Source: Rhizobium grahamii
GTDB taxonomy: Bacteria > Pseudomonadota > Alphaproteobacteria > Rhizobiales > Rhizobiaceae
Assembly (NCBI RefSeq): GCF_009498215.1
Contig: NZ_CP043498.1
Coordinates: forward strand, 3,267,501 to 3,331,500
Length of the DNA stretch: 64,000 nucleotides
Direction of reading: 5' to 3'
Part shown: positions 50,876 through 61,193 of the stretch, piece after piece
Layout: each line of letters opens with the position of its first letter
Position numbering within the stretch: the first letter of the stretch is position 1
The notes under the pieces: generated by a model
The model's input: the letters and a program-made list of their open reading frames with translations, nothing else
What the model was told of the DNA's origin: nothing
Databases searched by the model: none
Program-made: the position numbers and the translations under genes

Positions 50876-51058
50876 TCAGCAGACGGTACGCCACGCCCAG
50901 ATCAACGAGCGTTCCACTGCGTTCGGTTGCTGCGACGCGTTCGAAACGTCGATCTTGCGCCGATCTTTTTCGGCGGGAACGGAAACCGATGCAGCAGCGC
51001 TATCCACTTTAGCGGGTGGCGCGAGATAACCCATGGTCATGCCGCCGAGAAAAAACAT
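50876..51058 (-). CDS. Possible small hypothetical protein
   Basis: 60 residues, MFFLGGMTMGYLAPPAKVDSAAASV ... SLIWAWRTVC, with GAGATGAGG shortly before the ATG. No family recognised and composition is unremarkable. It is listed because of the ribosome site and position; it may not be real. The rest of 50829-51219 holds nothing else I can support. Confidence 0.3.
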   Translation of the reverse strand: MFFLGGMTMGYLAPPAKVDSAAASVSVPAEKDRRKIDVSNASQQPNAVERSLIWAWRTVC

Positions 51059-51219
51059 GCCTCATCTCCATGATCACGAAAATTAACGAGCGTTAACGGG
51101 ATCATGACAGAAATAAGGCAGCTGTCAATAGTCTAGTCGAATGGTCGTGTTTTCGAACAATTGCAAGCCGCAGAGACGGCAAGACGGATAAGTCCTTAAA
51201 TACATTCAGAAAGCAGCAA

Positions 51220-51969
51220 TTACGCCCGCACAAAGCCCTTGCTCGCGATCATTAAATTTCGCGTGTAGTCTTCATGAACGCTACCGCTCGCAAGTTCCGT
51301 CGCTGTTAACCTCTCGACCACGACACCGTTTCTCATGACGGCAAGTCGGTCACACATATGGGTGATGACACCGAGGTCATGGCTCACCATCACAAAGGTA
51401 AGCTGCCGGTCGCGCCTCACCTGCTCCAAGAGGTTCAGTACCTCGGCCTGTACCGAGGCGTCGAGCGCTGACGTTGGCTCATCGAGGAGAAGAATGGACG
51501 GTTCCACGATCAGCGCGCGTGCAATCGCCACGCGCTGCCGCTGGCCTCCAGACAGCTGATGCGGATAGCGGAAGCGGAACCCGTTGCCGAGACCGACTTC
51601 GTCCAGCGCGCGTGCGATGCGCCGGTCACTGTCGCTTATGCCATGGATCGCCAGAGGCTCAAGCAGCAAGCGGTCGATCGTTTGCCGGGGATGCAGTGAT
51701 CCATAGGGATCTTGAAACACCATCTGCACTTGCCTGTAAAAGGCCTTGCTCCGGCGGGAACCGACAAGAGGCTCACCGTGAATGCGGATCTCACCTGACG
51801 TTACCGGTGCGAGCCCCGCAACGGCGCGCAATAGGGTCGACTTTCCCGACCCGGATTCGCCGACCAGCCCGAAGGACTCGCCTGCCCCGATCTCGACGCC
51901 CACAGTCTTGAGAGCATGGAAGTGATCATAGACGACGCTAAGGCCGTCGACCGCGAGAGCCGCACTCAT
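51220..51969 (-). CDS. Peptide ABC transporter ATPase DppF-type
   Basis: 249 residues from the ATG at 51969, which overlaps the dppD stop as ATGA. Walker [10 protein letters not shown], signature LSGGQRQRVAIARAL, Walker [13 protein letters not shown]. It is the second ATPase of an oligo/dipeptide importer. It lacks the long C-terminal extension (about 70 residues) typical of many OppF/DppF proteins, ending soon after EDYTRNLMIASKGFVRA. Last gene of the dipeptidase-dpp operon; no clear terminator follows. Confidence 0.9.
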   Translation of the reverse strand: MSAALAVDGLSVVYDHFHALKTVGVEIGAGESFGLVGESGSGKSTLLRAVAGLAPVTSGEIRIHGEPLVGSRRSKAFYRQVQMVFQDPYGSLHPRQTIDRLLLEPLAIHGISDSDRRIARALDEVGLGNGFRFRYPHQLSGGQRQRVAIARALIVEPSILLLDEPTSALDASVQAEVLNLLEQVRRDRQLTFVMVSHDLGVITHMCDRLAVMRNGVVVERLTATELASGSVHEDYTRNLMIASKGFVRA

Positions 51970-52798
51970 GCCGCCCACTCCGGCTTGCGATCGAGGACCG
52001 GCAGCGGATGTCTGCTTTCGCCGATCTGCGGCATGCAGTTCAGCAGGCCGCGCGTATAGGGATGCTGTGCGTTTTTCAGTTCGGAAGCCTTCAGTTCTTC
52101 AACGACCTTGCCGGCGTACATGACGAGGACGCGGTCGCAGAATGATGAGACGAGACGGAGATCGTGCGAGACGAAGATCAGACCCATCCCACGCTCGGAA
52201 ACCAGCCGATCCATGATCCGCAGCACGTCGAGCTGCACCGTGACATCGAGCGCCGAGGTCGGTTCGTCAGCGATCAGCAATTCGGGACCCGCGATCAGCA
52301 TCATGGCGATCATCGCGCGCTGACCCATGCCGCCCGAAACCTCGTGCGGATGGAGGTCAAAGACGCGCTTTGGATCGCGGATCTGCACCGCCTCAAGCAT
52401 GGCCAATGCGCGATCGCGAGCCTCGCTCCGGCTGATGTTTTCGTGAGTGCGCAGCGTCTCGCAGATTTGCCGGCCGATCGTCATGACGGGATCGAGAGAA
52501 TACTTGGGGTCCTGAAGCACCATGGCGATGCGCTTGCCACGCAGCTGCCGCCGTTCCTTGGGAGACGCCTTGAGGAGGTCGATACCGTTGAAATCCAGAG
52601 TGTCGGCCGTCACGACACCATGCTTGGGGTGAGCCCCATGATCGCGCGACCCGTCTGCGATTTTCCGGAACCGGATTCTCCGACGATCGCGAGACGTTCT
52701 TTTTGCAGCGAGAAGGAGACGCCACGAACCGCTTCCACGACGCCGGTACGCGTGGGGTAGCTGACTTTCAGATTGTTTACGGTGAGGAGAGAGGTCAT
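51966..52798 (-). CDS. Peptide ABC transporter ATPase DppD-type (frameshift in this sequence)
   Basis: It starts at 52798 ([19 protein letters not shown]) overlapping the dppC stop as ATGA. Walker [20 protein letters not shown] is followed directly by a frameshift at about 52626-52629 (C run on the minus strand). The rest, from [18 protein letters not shown] through the signature [16 protein letters not shown] and Walker [17 protein letters not shown] to [12 protein letters not shown], is in the next frame. One added base gives about 278 residues with all motifs. It ends in the peptide-transporter C-terminal part that includes [12 protein letters not shown]. Confidence 0.87.
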
Positions 52799-53730
52799 TG
52801 TCCGCTTTCCTTGGGGTCGAGCGCATCCCGAAGTCCATCGCCGAGCAGGTTGAACCCGAGGCTGACCACCAGGATCGCTATGCCGGGCATGGCGGCGACC
52901 CACCATTGATCGAGAATGAATCGCCGTCCCGAGGCGATCATCGCACCCCATTCCGGCAGCGGTGGCTGAGCGCCGAGGCCGAGGAAGCCGAGGCCGGCGG
53001 CCGTCAGGATAATCCCGGCCATGTCGAGGGTGACGCGGACGATCAGCGAGGAGATGCACAGCGGCATCACGTGCCGCACAATGATCCGAAGCGGCGAGGC
53101 GCCCATCAACCGAACCGCGGCGATAAAGTCCGACCGACGAACCGTCAGCGTTTCAGCGCGAGCGATACGGGCATAGGGCGGCCAAGAGGTGATGGCGATA
53201 GCGATGATCGCGTTCTGGATGCCCGGGCCGAGCGCGGCAACAAAGGCAAGGGCCAGAACGAGCTTCGGAAACGCCAGGAAGATATCAGTAATGCGCATAA
53301 GGACAGCATCGACCCAGCCACCGGCGTAGCCGGAGACCGTGCCGATAATCAGCCCGATCGGCGCGGAAATGATCGCAACCAGCACAACGACGAGAAGCGT
53401 CAGGCGCGAACCGTAGATCAGGCGCGAGAAGATATCGCGACCCTGGTCGTCAGTGCCGAGGATGTAGCCTTCGGTGCCGGGCGGCAGCAGCCGGGCATTC
53501 TTGAGATCCCCGACAACAGGGGAGTGGGTTGCAAGCAGATCGGCAAACGCGGCGATCAGAAGCAGCGCGATGATGATCACCAGGCCAACGACCGCCAGAC
53601 GGTTTGCTGTGAATTGCCGCCACGTCACATAGGCTCGACCCAGGCGAGCCTGTCTTCGAGACTGCGGCCGATCGGACAGCAGCCACTCGCGGCGGCTCAT
53701 AGGTGCAGATTGCTGAGCGGGAGCGGTCAT
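52795..53730 (-). CDS. Peptide ABC transporter permease DppC-type
   Basis: 311 residues from the ATG at 53730, which overlaps the dppB stop as ATGA; a much longer in-frame extension is dppB read out of frame. It starts [20 protein letters not shown], then a first helix [22 protein letters not shown], the periplasmic [18 protein letters not shown] typical of DppC/OppC, and the EAA loop ([23 protein letters not shown]). Inner-membrane channel partner of DppB. Confidence 0.93.
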   Translation of the reverse strand: MTAPAQQSAPMSRREWLLSDRPQSRRQARLGRAYVTWRQFTANRLAVVGLVIIIALLLIAAFADLLATHSPVVGDLKNARLLPPGTEGYILGTDDQGRDIFSRLIYGSRLTLLVVVLVAIISAPIGLIIGTVSGYAGGWVDAVLMRITDIFLAFPKLVLALAFVAALGPGIQNAIIAIAITSWPPYARIARAETLTVRRSDFIAAVRLMGASPLRIIVRHVMPLCISSLIVRVTLDMAGIILTAAGLGFLGLGAQPPLPEWGAMIASGRRFILDQWWVAAMPGIAILVVSLGFNLLGDGLRDALDPKESGQ

Positions 53731-54794
53731 CGGGTGCGCGTCCTGGGATCGAGAGTGCGGTAGAGAAGATCGGACACGAGGTTGATTCCGATGAAGACGG
53801 TACCGATGACGATCGTTCCGCCGAGGACGGCATTCATGTCGGCGTTCTGCAAGGAATTGGTGATGTAGAGACCAATCCCGGGCCAGGAGAATACGGTCTC
53901 GGTCAGCACCGAGCCTTCCAGAAGTCCGGCATAGGACAGGGCAATAACCGTAACGAGCGGGACGGCGGCGTTGCGCAGCGCATGGCCCCATATGACGCGG
54001 GTTTCGGAAAGGCCCTTGGCGCGCGCCGCCACGACATATTCCTGGCTGAGTTCATTCAACATGAAACTGCGGGTCATGCGGCTGATATAGGCGAGCGAGA
54101 AATAGCCAAGCAGCGAGGCCGGCAGGATGATGTGCCGGAAGACGTCGTAGAAGACATCCCACTGCCCCTGCATGGCGCTGTCGAGCAGATAGAAACCGGT
54201 CACCGGCGTGAACGTATACTCGAAAACGATGTCGATGCGGCCGGGGAAGGCCACCCAGCGCAGCTTGGCATAGAAGATCACCAGCGAGATCAGCGAAAGC
54301 CAGAAGATCGGCACGGAGTAGCCGATCAGGCCGATGACGCGGACGATCTGGTCGGCGAAGCTGCCACGCTTGACGGCGGCAAGCACGCCGAGCGGAACGC
54401 CGATCACCGAGCCGATGATGGTCCCGAGCGTCGCAAGTTCGATCGTCGCCGGGAAGACGCGCTTGATGTCGACCATAACAGGGTTCGTGGTCAGCACCGA
54501 GGTGCCGAAATCGCCGGCAAGGATGCCTTTGAGGTAGATGTAGAACTGCTGGTAGAGCGGCAGGTCGAAACCCATTTCGCGCCGCACGCGCTCGACCACA
54601 TGGGCCGGGGCGCGGTCACCGAGAATGGCCAAGACCGGATCGATCGGCACGACACGACCGATGAAGAAGGTAACGGCGAGAAGGCCGAGATAGGTGGTGA
54701 CGGCAGCGATGAGAAAGCGCCCGACAGCCTTTGCAATGGGAAGAGCACGGCCGGGTTTCGGCCGTGCTTCCGTCGTTGGTTCGACTACGCTCAA
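53727..54794 (-). CDS. Peptide ABC transporter permease DppB-type
   Basis: 355 residues. Six helices, with VTTYLGLLAVTFFIGRVVPIDPVLAILGDRAP near the start, the EAA loop EYVVAARAKGLSETRVIWGHALRNA, and the C-terminal LNLVSDLLYRTLDPR-type ending, the standard DppB/OppB plan. It begins 18 bases after the binding-protein gene and overlaps dppC by four bases. Confidence 0.94.
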   Translation of the reverse strand: MSVVEPTTEARPKPGRALPIAKAVGRFLIAAVTTYLGLLAVTFFIGRVVPIDPVLAILGDRAPAHVVERVRREMGFDLPLYQQFYIYLKGILAGDFGTSVLTTNPVMVDIKRVFPATIELATLGTIIGSVIGVPLGVLAAVKRGSFADQIVRVIGLIGYSVPIFWLSLISLVIFYAKLRWVAFPGRIDIVFEYTFTPVTGFYLLDSAMQGQWDVFYDVFRHIILPASLLGYFSLAYISRMTRSFMLNELSQEYVVAARAKGLSETRVIWGHALRNAAVPLVTVIALSYAGLLEGSVLTETVFSWPGIGLYITNSLQNADMNAVLGGTIVIGTVFIGINLVSDLLYRTLDPRTRTR

Positions 54795-54812
54795 TGGATC
54801 AGCCCCGCCTGA

Positions 54813-56455
54813 TCATTCCTTGCCGATCGGGCCGACGTAGTTGGTGTCGAAGCTCGGTCCGAGCTTGAAGTTCGTCAGGCCCTTGCGGTAGCCGGCGACT
54901 TCGGTCTGCTGGAAAATGAAGACGAACGGGCTGTTGGCCAGATACTTCTTCTGGATGTCCTGATACATCGCAGCGCGCTTGGCGTTGTCGCGCTCGAGCA
55001 GGGCGGCCTTGGCTTCCTTGTCGAGTTCCGGCGCTTCCCAGGTGTTGCGCCAGGCGAGCGTCTTCACTGTGCCGGCGTCCGAGTTGTCAGGGTTGCTGGT
55101 GAACGTATCAGCGTTGGAGTTCGGGTCGAAATAGTCCGAACCCCACTGGCCGATGTAGATGTCATGCGTGCGGGCGCGGAACTTGGTCAGCGTCTGCTTG
55201 CCATCGCCGGGGATGATTTCCATCTTGATGCCGGCCTGGGCGACCGACTGCTGGATGGATTCGGCAATGCCGGTGACCGGCTGAGTATTGCGGACGTCGA
55301 TCGTGACCGAGAAGCCATCCTTGAGACCTGCCTTCGCCAGCAGTTCCTTGGCCTTGGCGACATCGAGCTTGTAGGGGTTCTCGTCGAGGGCGCCGAGCTG
55401 GCCCTTCGGCAGGAAGGTCTGATGGATCTCGCCGATGCCCTTGATGAGCGTAGAGCCGATGGCATCGTAGTCCACGAGGTACTTGAAGGCTTCCTGGACT
55501 TCCGGCTTCTTCAGGTTTTCGTTCTTGGAGTTCAGGCTGATGAAGTAGACGGTGCCCTTCGGTGCGCTTTCGGCGGCGAGGTCAGCGTTCTTGGCAACAG
55601 CATCGAGATCGCCGGGCTCGAGGTTGCGGGCGATGTCGATATCGCCTGCCTCAAGCGCCAGGCGCTGAGCCGAGCTTTCCTTCATGAAGCGGTAGATGAC
55701 GCGGTTCAGCTTGGCCTTGTCGCCATAATAGTTGTCGTTGCGTTCGAGAACGACGACTTCGTTCGCGCGCCATTCGCGCAGCTTGAAGGCGCCGGAGCCG
55801 GCGTAACCCGTCTTCAGCCACTCATTGCCGAAGTCGTTGTCGTACTTGTAGTCGGCCGAAGGGGTGACCGGCTTGACGTGATCGAGAACCAGCTTCTTGT
55901 CGACGACAGAGGCAACCGTTGCCGTCAGGCAGTTCAGCACGAAGCTCGGCGCGTAAGCCTTGTCGACGGTGAAGGTAAAGGTGTTCTCGTCGGTCGCCTT
56001 GGCCTTCTCGGTGACGTTATCGCCATTGATGCCGAACTGGGTGATGATGAAGGCCGGGCTCTTGTCGAGCTTGACTGCGCGCTCGAACGACCATGCAACA
56101 TCTTCTGCAGTGATCGGGTTGCCCGACGCAAATTTGAGGCCGGACTTGAGCTTGAAAGTGTAGGTGAGGCCGTCATCCGACACGGTCCAGCTATCAGCCA
56201 GGTCGCCCTTGACCTTGGAGGTGTCGGCCATGTCGAGGCGCACCAGCAGGCTGTAGGTGTTGCTCGTCACTTCTGCCGTCGACAGCTCGAAAGCCTCGCC
56301 CGGATCCATGGTGATGATGTCGTCGATCGCGAAGCCTTCGACGAGCGTATCCTTCGGCGTTTCGGCGAATGCCGCCGGAGCGGCGATCATCAGGAGGAGA
56401 GGGCGGCGCTTGCGGAAAGCACCCGGAAACTGCGGTTAAATTTGGTCATGATCAT
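54813..56455 (-). CDS. Peptide-binding periplasmic protein, SBP family 5 (frameshift in signal peptide)
   Basis: The mature protein is intact (AETPKDTLVEGFAIDDIITMDPGEAFELS to the C-terminal DTNYVGPIGKE), a DppA/OppA-type solute binder. The signal peptide begins at 56455 (MIMTKFNRSFRVLSASAAL, with GGGG upstream), but breaks at about 56396-56403 before continuing as LLMIAAPAAFAETP. One added C restores a normal signal peptide. Without it, translation could only begin at an internal ATG (56390), leaving half a signal. Such proteins capture di- or oligopeptides. A dipeptidase gene comes first in the same operon. Confidence 0.88.
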
Positions 56456-56510
56456 GGTTTTGTTCCCCTGTTTCTCTAATATATTGCAAATAATGTTTGG
56501 CTTCGGCGCC

Positions 56511-57560
56511 CTATTCTCCCCACGCCGAACCCAGGATTCTCAGCCAGTTCCCGCTGGCCAATTTCTCAAGATCCTCGCCAGCATAGCCAGCCCGCTTCAA
56601 CGCGGCAATCAGGTTCTGATTGCCGGCAGCATCGCCGATTTCATCCGGAATTGTCGCGCCATCGAAATCAGAACCGAGAGCGACGCAGTCGATCCCGACA
56701 CGCTCCACCAGATAATCGATATGGCGGATCATATCGCTGAGCGGCGTGTCGCCGTCAGACCGGCCATCCTTGCGGAGCATGGCGGTCGCGTAATTTATGC
56801 CGACAAGGCCCTTGCTTTCTCTGATCGCTTCAAGCTGCTTGTCCGTCAGATTGCGCGCGACCGGCGTCAGCGCGTGAGCGTTGGAATGGCTGGCCACCAG
56901 TGGCTGATCGGTGGTCTTGGCCACATCCCAGAAGCCCTTTTCGGTGATGTGCGCGAGATCGATCATGATGCCGAGACGGTTGCACTCGCGCACCAGCGCA
57001 AAGCCGGCGTCCGTCAGGCCCGGCGCCGTATCCGGCGACATCGGAAACGCGAACGGTACACCATGTCCGAAAATGTTATGCCGGCTCCAGACCGGTCCAA
57101 GCGACCTCAGTCCGGCGGCGTAGAAAACCTCGAGTGCAGCAAGATCGGAGCCGATCGCCTCGCAGCCTTCCATATGCATTACCGCAGCAAAGACCTGATC
57201 TGACATTGCCTGCCGGATTTCCTTGACGGTGCGGCACAACCGCCATGCGCCGGCCCGATCGAGCCGAAGCGCGATCGCCGCCATTTCGGTGGCAATCTTC
57301 AGCGAGGGAAGCGGCTCGAGGGGCGCTGCAAGCGGCGTCACATAGTGACCGTTCTTGTCGGGATCGGCAAAGACCAGATCGCCCGAAGGCACGTAGATCG
57401 CGCACAAACCGCCGGCCAGTCCGCCCTTCTTCGCCCGCGGGCCGTCGATGTGCCCGGTATCAGTGCCGTTGGAAAATTCGGCGACAGGATCGCCACCTTC
57501 CCGTTCATGCGTCCAGAGCCGAAGAAGAACGTCGTTATGACCGTCGAATACCAATTGCAT
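56511..57560 (-). CDS. Membrane dipeptidase (renal dipeptidase family, M19)
   Basis: 349 residues from the ATG at 57560 (AGGA upstream). M19 metal ligands are visible: His and Asp in FDGHNDVLLR, Glu in AVMHMEGCEAIG, His in LVASHSNAHAL, and the acidic VALGSDFDG. It hydrolyses dipeptides, including some with D-residues. No signal peptide is seen, so it is presumably cytoplasmic and acts on peptides brought in by the following dpp genes. It is the first gene of the dipeptidase-dppABCDF unit, 55 bases before dppA. Confidence 0.9.
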   Translation of the reverse strand: MQLVFDGHNDVLLRLWTHEREGGDPVAEFSNGTDTGHIDGPRAKKGGLAGGLCAIYVPSGDLVFADPDKNGHYVTPLAAPLEPLPSLKIATEMAAIALRLDRAGAWRLCRTVKEIRQAMSDQVFAAVMHMEGCEAIGSDLAALEVFYAAGLRSLGPVWSRHNIFGHGVPFAFPMSPDTAPGLTDAGFALVRECNRLGIMIDLAHITEKGFWDVAKTTDQPLVASHSNAHALTPVARNLTDKQLEAIRESKGLVGINYATAMLRKDGRSDGDTPLSDMIRHIDYLVERVGIDCVALGSDFDGATIPDEIGDAAGNQNLIAALKRAGYAGEDLEKLASGNWLRILGSAWGE

Positions 57561-57836
57561 TGCTGTTCCTGTGTGCCCGGGCGGGCGATGCGAAGCCGGC
57601 AGAATAGAAAAGCTGGCAAAATACGCCACCCCTTTTTTGAGAAATTTTTTCAGCGTGATAGCGCAGCCAGGTGAGCAACCGCCGTCCTCGCCGGACAGAC
57701 CGAAAGGCTGGTTAAATGCCTCAGGGAACGACGAAGAAAAATAAGCTGCCGGAGGTCGCCGCGCCTCGTTAAAACAGAGTGCGCGCACCCTATATCTGCT
57801 GCCGCAACAGCCCCCGCATCTCTTATGGAGACATCA

Positions 57837-58346
57837 ATGCCTATTTCGATGTATCGCCTCACGGTCCCTTTGTTCCAACGAGGCCTGACCACTCTAGGAA
57901 CCTATCTGGACAAGGCGGAAAGCCATGCCGCCGAAAAAGGCATCGCATCTTCCGAGTTGGTATCGTCGCGCCTCGCGCCCGACATGCTGCCGTTTTCCGG
58001 CCAGTTCCAGCGTGCAACCGACAGCGCCAAGCTCGCCATTGCGCGCCTGACGGCGACCGACGCCCCGAAATTCGAGGATAACGAGACGACGATCGGCGAC
58101 CTGCGCGAGCGTCTCGCGAAGACCAACTCCTACCTCGCGACGATTGCGCCGAGCGCGCTCGACGGTACGGAAACAAACGAGGTCACGATCGCCCCTGGCG
58201 GCAACAAGTTCACCTTCCGTGGCGACGAGTACCTGGCGACCTTCGCCTTACCCAACTTCTATTTTCACATTTCGATGGCACACGCCATTCTGCGAAATCA
58301 GGGCGTTGCGGTCGGAAAGATGGATTACCTCGGCCGCTTCTCTTGA
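57837..58346 (+). CDS. DUF1993 domain protein
   Basis: 169 residues from the ATG at 57837 (GGAG seven bases upstream). The whole length is the DUF1993 fold, a four-helix DinB-like bundle: MYRLTVPLFQRGLTTLGTYLDKAESHA ... RLAPDMLPFSGQFQRATDSAKLAIARL ... LPNFYFHISMAHAILRNQGVAVGKMDYLG. Function is not known. It is monocistronic and convergent with the sulfatase gene; a hairpin (CAGGGCCGG / CCGGCCCTG, 58354-58378) lies at the junction. Confidence 0.88.
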   Translation: MPISMYRLTVPLFQRGLTTLGTYLDKAESHAAEKGIASSELVSSRLAPDMLPFSGQFQRATDSAKLAIARLTATDAPKFEDNETTIGDLRERLAKTNSYLATIAPSALDGTETNEVTIAPGGNKFTFRGDEYLATFALPNFYFHISMAHAILRNQGVAVGKMDYLGRFS

Positions 58347-58352
58347 ACCTTT

Positions 58353-59872
58353 TCAGGGCCGGGCGGTAACCGGCCCTGCTTCCGTAAGCTCGGTGTAGGC
58401 CAGCGTCTGGTCCAGATGGCGGGCTCGCAGAGAAAGCAGCTTCTCTGCATACGCCAGGCGCACCGGCGCATAAGCGGCCTCCTCAGCGACGTTGCTAAGC
58501 TCCATCGGGTCCTTCTCAAGGTCGAAGAGCAACGGCGGCAACGCAGCAAAATGCACGAACTTGAACTGCGCATCCCTGATAACCGCAAGATTGCATTCAT
58601 TGGAACGAAGGCCGAAGTGGTCTTCGGCGGTCCGATGAACGACGTCGCGGAAATCGAACTCCCAGAAAGCCGCATCGCGCCAAGATGAGTTCGCACCATT
58701 TGAAACGAATGGCATGAGCGATTGACCATCGAGCCAATTGCCGGACCGAAGACCCAGGCGTTCGCAGAGTGTCGGAAAGATATCGGCCGCACTCGTGAAC
58801 ACCCGAACGGGCGTTCCAATCGCCTTCACTTGGGGGTCACGAATAACCAGCGGAATATGGTAGCTGCCGTCAAAGTAGCCGCCTTTGCCCAGCGCCCAGT
58901 GATCGCCCGCCATCTCCGCGTGATCGGACGTGAAAATGACAAGCGTATTGTCCCATGCACCGGATTGCTTGAGAGCATTCCAGATCCGGCCAAGCTGCGC
59001 ATCGACCTCGCCGATCATGCCATAGTAGATCGCGCGGATGGCTTCGAGCTGGTTCGCATTCCAGTCGCTGACCGAGCCTGAAGCGCCATAGACGAAGCTA
59101 CCTTGTTCCATCCTCGGCATCGCATAGGCGAGATAAGGATGCTGCCGCTTCTCTGTCTCGCGATCCTCCGCTCGGGCAAAGCGCGGCCCATCCTCCGGTG
59201 CGTACATATCGTTGTAGGGCGCCGGCACCGAGAAAGGCGGGTGGGGACGCAGGAAGGAAACATGCGCGAACCACGGTCGGTCCTGCTCACCCACCCAGCG
59301 AATGAACTCGCCGGCAAGGAACGCCGTCTGCGTCTCCTCTTTCGAATAGGCGGTCGGCGCATTCGATATCTGCCCCGGGCGAGCGCCGACGGGAATGTGG
59401 ACGCTCCGATCGAAGGCATCGGCGTGGCCGCGCTCGCGCAGCCACGAAAGCCACTGTTTTTCATGTTCGGGCAGGAGCTGCCGTGCAGTGAAACCCGGCA
59501 GGAGACCTTCGTAGGTCGTCAAGTGCGGATCCCCGGGAGCAAGCTCGCGGGATCAGGCGCCGTATCGGTGTATCCGAACAACGTCGGTTCGTATCCCGCC
59601 CGGCGCGCTGCCAGCGCCAGATTATCGAACCGAGCATCGAGGGGCGAACCATTGCGGCAGACGCGATGATTCATCTGGTAGAGCCCGGTATAGAGCGTCG
59701 CACGCGCCGGTGAGCAGGGGGCTGCACCGGCATAATGGCGTGCGAACAACGTGCCTTCAGCAGCAAAGGCATCCACATTCGGCGTCTTCACGCAAGGATG
59801 CCCGACCGCGGAAAGGCAATCGCCGCGCCACTGGTCGGCCGTGATCAGAAGAACATTGGGCCTGTTGCTCAT
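58353..59872 (-). CDS. Sulfatase family protein (frameshift in this sequence)
   Basis: It starts MSNRPNVLLITADQWRGDCLS at 59872, 11 bases after the galE stop. The formylglycine site is Cys53 in PCSPARATLYTG, the standard C-x-P-x-R type-I sulfatase motif; Asp13 is a metal ligand. Reading breaks at about 59531-59534 (G run on the minus strand) after DPASLLPG; the remainder (PHLTTYEGLLPGFTARQLLPEHEK ... LVIFTSDHAEMAGDHWALGKGGYFDGSYHIPLVI) continues in another frame. One added base gives about 506 residues. It removes sulfate from organic esters or acts as a choline-sulfatase-like enzyme; no signal peptide is present, so it is cytoplasmic. Confidence 0.88.
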
Positions 59873-59883
59873 GCGTGCGGTGC

Positions 59884-60867
59884 TCAGTGATGGTTCGACT
59901 TCGAATGCCAGTTCCAGGCGGAGCGGATGATCTGGGAGAGATCATGCTTCGGCACCCAGCCCAGGATTTCGCGCGCCTTGTCGTTGTTGGCAACGAGAGT
60001 GGTCGAGTCCCCTTCGCGACGCCCGACATATTCGACGGGGAAGGGACGCTCCGACACCTCTTCGATAGCCGACAACAATTCCTTCACCGTCGTGCCCGTG
60101 CCGGTTCCGAGGTTGAGTGCGATGGATTCGCCACCCCTCAAGAGATACTCCACGGCACGCACATGCGCATCGGCGAGATCGAGCACATGGATGTAATCGC
60201 GCACACAGGTTCCGTCACGCGTATCGTAATCGCTGCCGAAAACCTTGAAGCCCTGGCGGCGCCCCAGCGCAGCATCGATGGCCAAAGGTATCGCATGGGT
60301 TTCCGGCTGATGCCATTCGCCGATGCGCCCCTCGAAATCAGCGCCGGCCGCATTGAAGTATCGCAGGATCACCGATCGGAAGCCGGTGTACTGGGCATAG
60401 TCAGACAGAGCCTGTTCGACGATATGCTTCGTGCGGCCATACGGATTGATCGGAACCTGCTGGTGGCCCTCATCCAGCGGCACCGTCTGCGGCAGGCCGT
60501 AGGTGGCGCAGGTCGATGAGAAAACGAAAGCCTTGATACCGGCGTTCTGCGCGGCGGCAAGCAGGGTCAGCGTTCCGACGACGTTGTTCTCGTAGAATGC
60601 GACCGGATCCTTGACCGACTCGCCGACTTCGATGAGTGCCGCAAAATGCAGAATGGCTGCCGGCTTATGCTTTGCGAGAACCTCGTCAAGCCGCGCCCTG
60701 TCGCGAATATCGCCTTCTTCAACGGGCCCCCATTTCACGAACTCGCGGTGCCCATTCGAGAAATTGTCGAATACCACGGGCACGAAGCCCTTGTTGGCGA
60801 GATCCAGACACGTGTGCGAGCCGATATAACCGGCTCCCCCGACGACCAAAACCGTTTCACCTGCCAT
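59884..60867 (-). CDS. galE: UDP-glucose 4-epimerase
   Basis: 327 residues. NAD-binding GGAGYIGSH at about 10-18, catalytic Ser-Thr in FSSTCATYG and the YxxxK pair in PYGRTKHIVEQ, the extended SDR pattern of GalE. It interconverts UDP-glucose and UDP-galactose for exopolysaccharide, lipopolysaccharide and galactose use. Length is standard. The sulfatase gene follows in the same direction, so the two may be co-transcribed, although no shared pathway is evident. Confidence 0.96.
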   Translation of the reverse strand: MAGETVLVVGGAGYIGSHTCLDLANKGFVPVVFDNFSNGHREFVKWGPVEEGDIRDRARLDEVLAKHKPAAILHFAALIEVGESVKDPVAFYENNVVGTLTLLAAAQNAGIKAFVFSSTCATYGLPQTVPLDEGHQQVPINPYGRTKHIVEQALSDYAQYTGFRSVILRYFNAAGADFEGRIGEWHQPETHAIPLAIDAALGRRQGFKVFGSDYDTRDGTCVRDYIHVLDLADAHVRAVEYLLRGGESIALNLGTGTGTTVKELLSAIEEVSERPFPVEYVGRREGDSTTLVANNDKAREILGWVPKHDLSQIIRSAWNWHSKSNHH

Positions 60868-61193
60868 GCACCACCTTCTGTTGTTACGACGGACAGAGGA
60901 GATTTAGGCGAAGGAGATGGCGAGAAAAAGAAAAAAAACGCCATTTCGGCAACGCGTAATATCTTGCGGTTTGCGAGGTTAGCAAAGTCTTCCGTCGTCG
61001 CTTTCCGAAGTCCTACTGCCTGGAAAATGAATTCTTCTTAAGCATTTATCCGAAATTCCACGACAATCGCGAAATAAAATGATCGATGTCAGAGACATGC
61101 GGCAATCTATAATTGAAGATATATTCGAGTTTGACACTCCTGAAATGAAGCATAGTTGACGTAAGTCGATTTCAACTACCGCAGGTACTCAGC
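60868..61193. other. Intergenic region galE - methyltransferase gene
   Basis: 326 bases, AT-rich (especially 61050-61140), with no supportable gene. It should contain the divergent promoters of galE and the methyltransferase. Confidence 0.5.
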
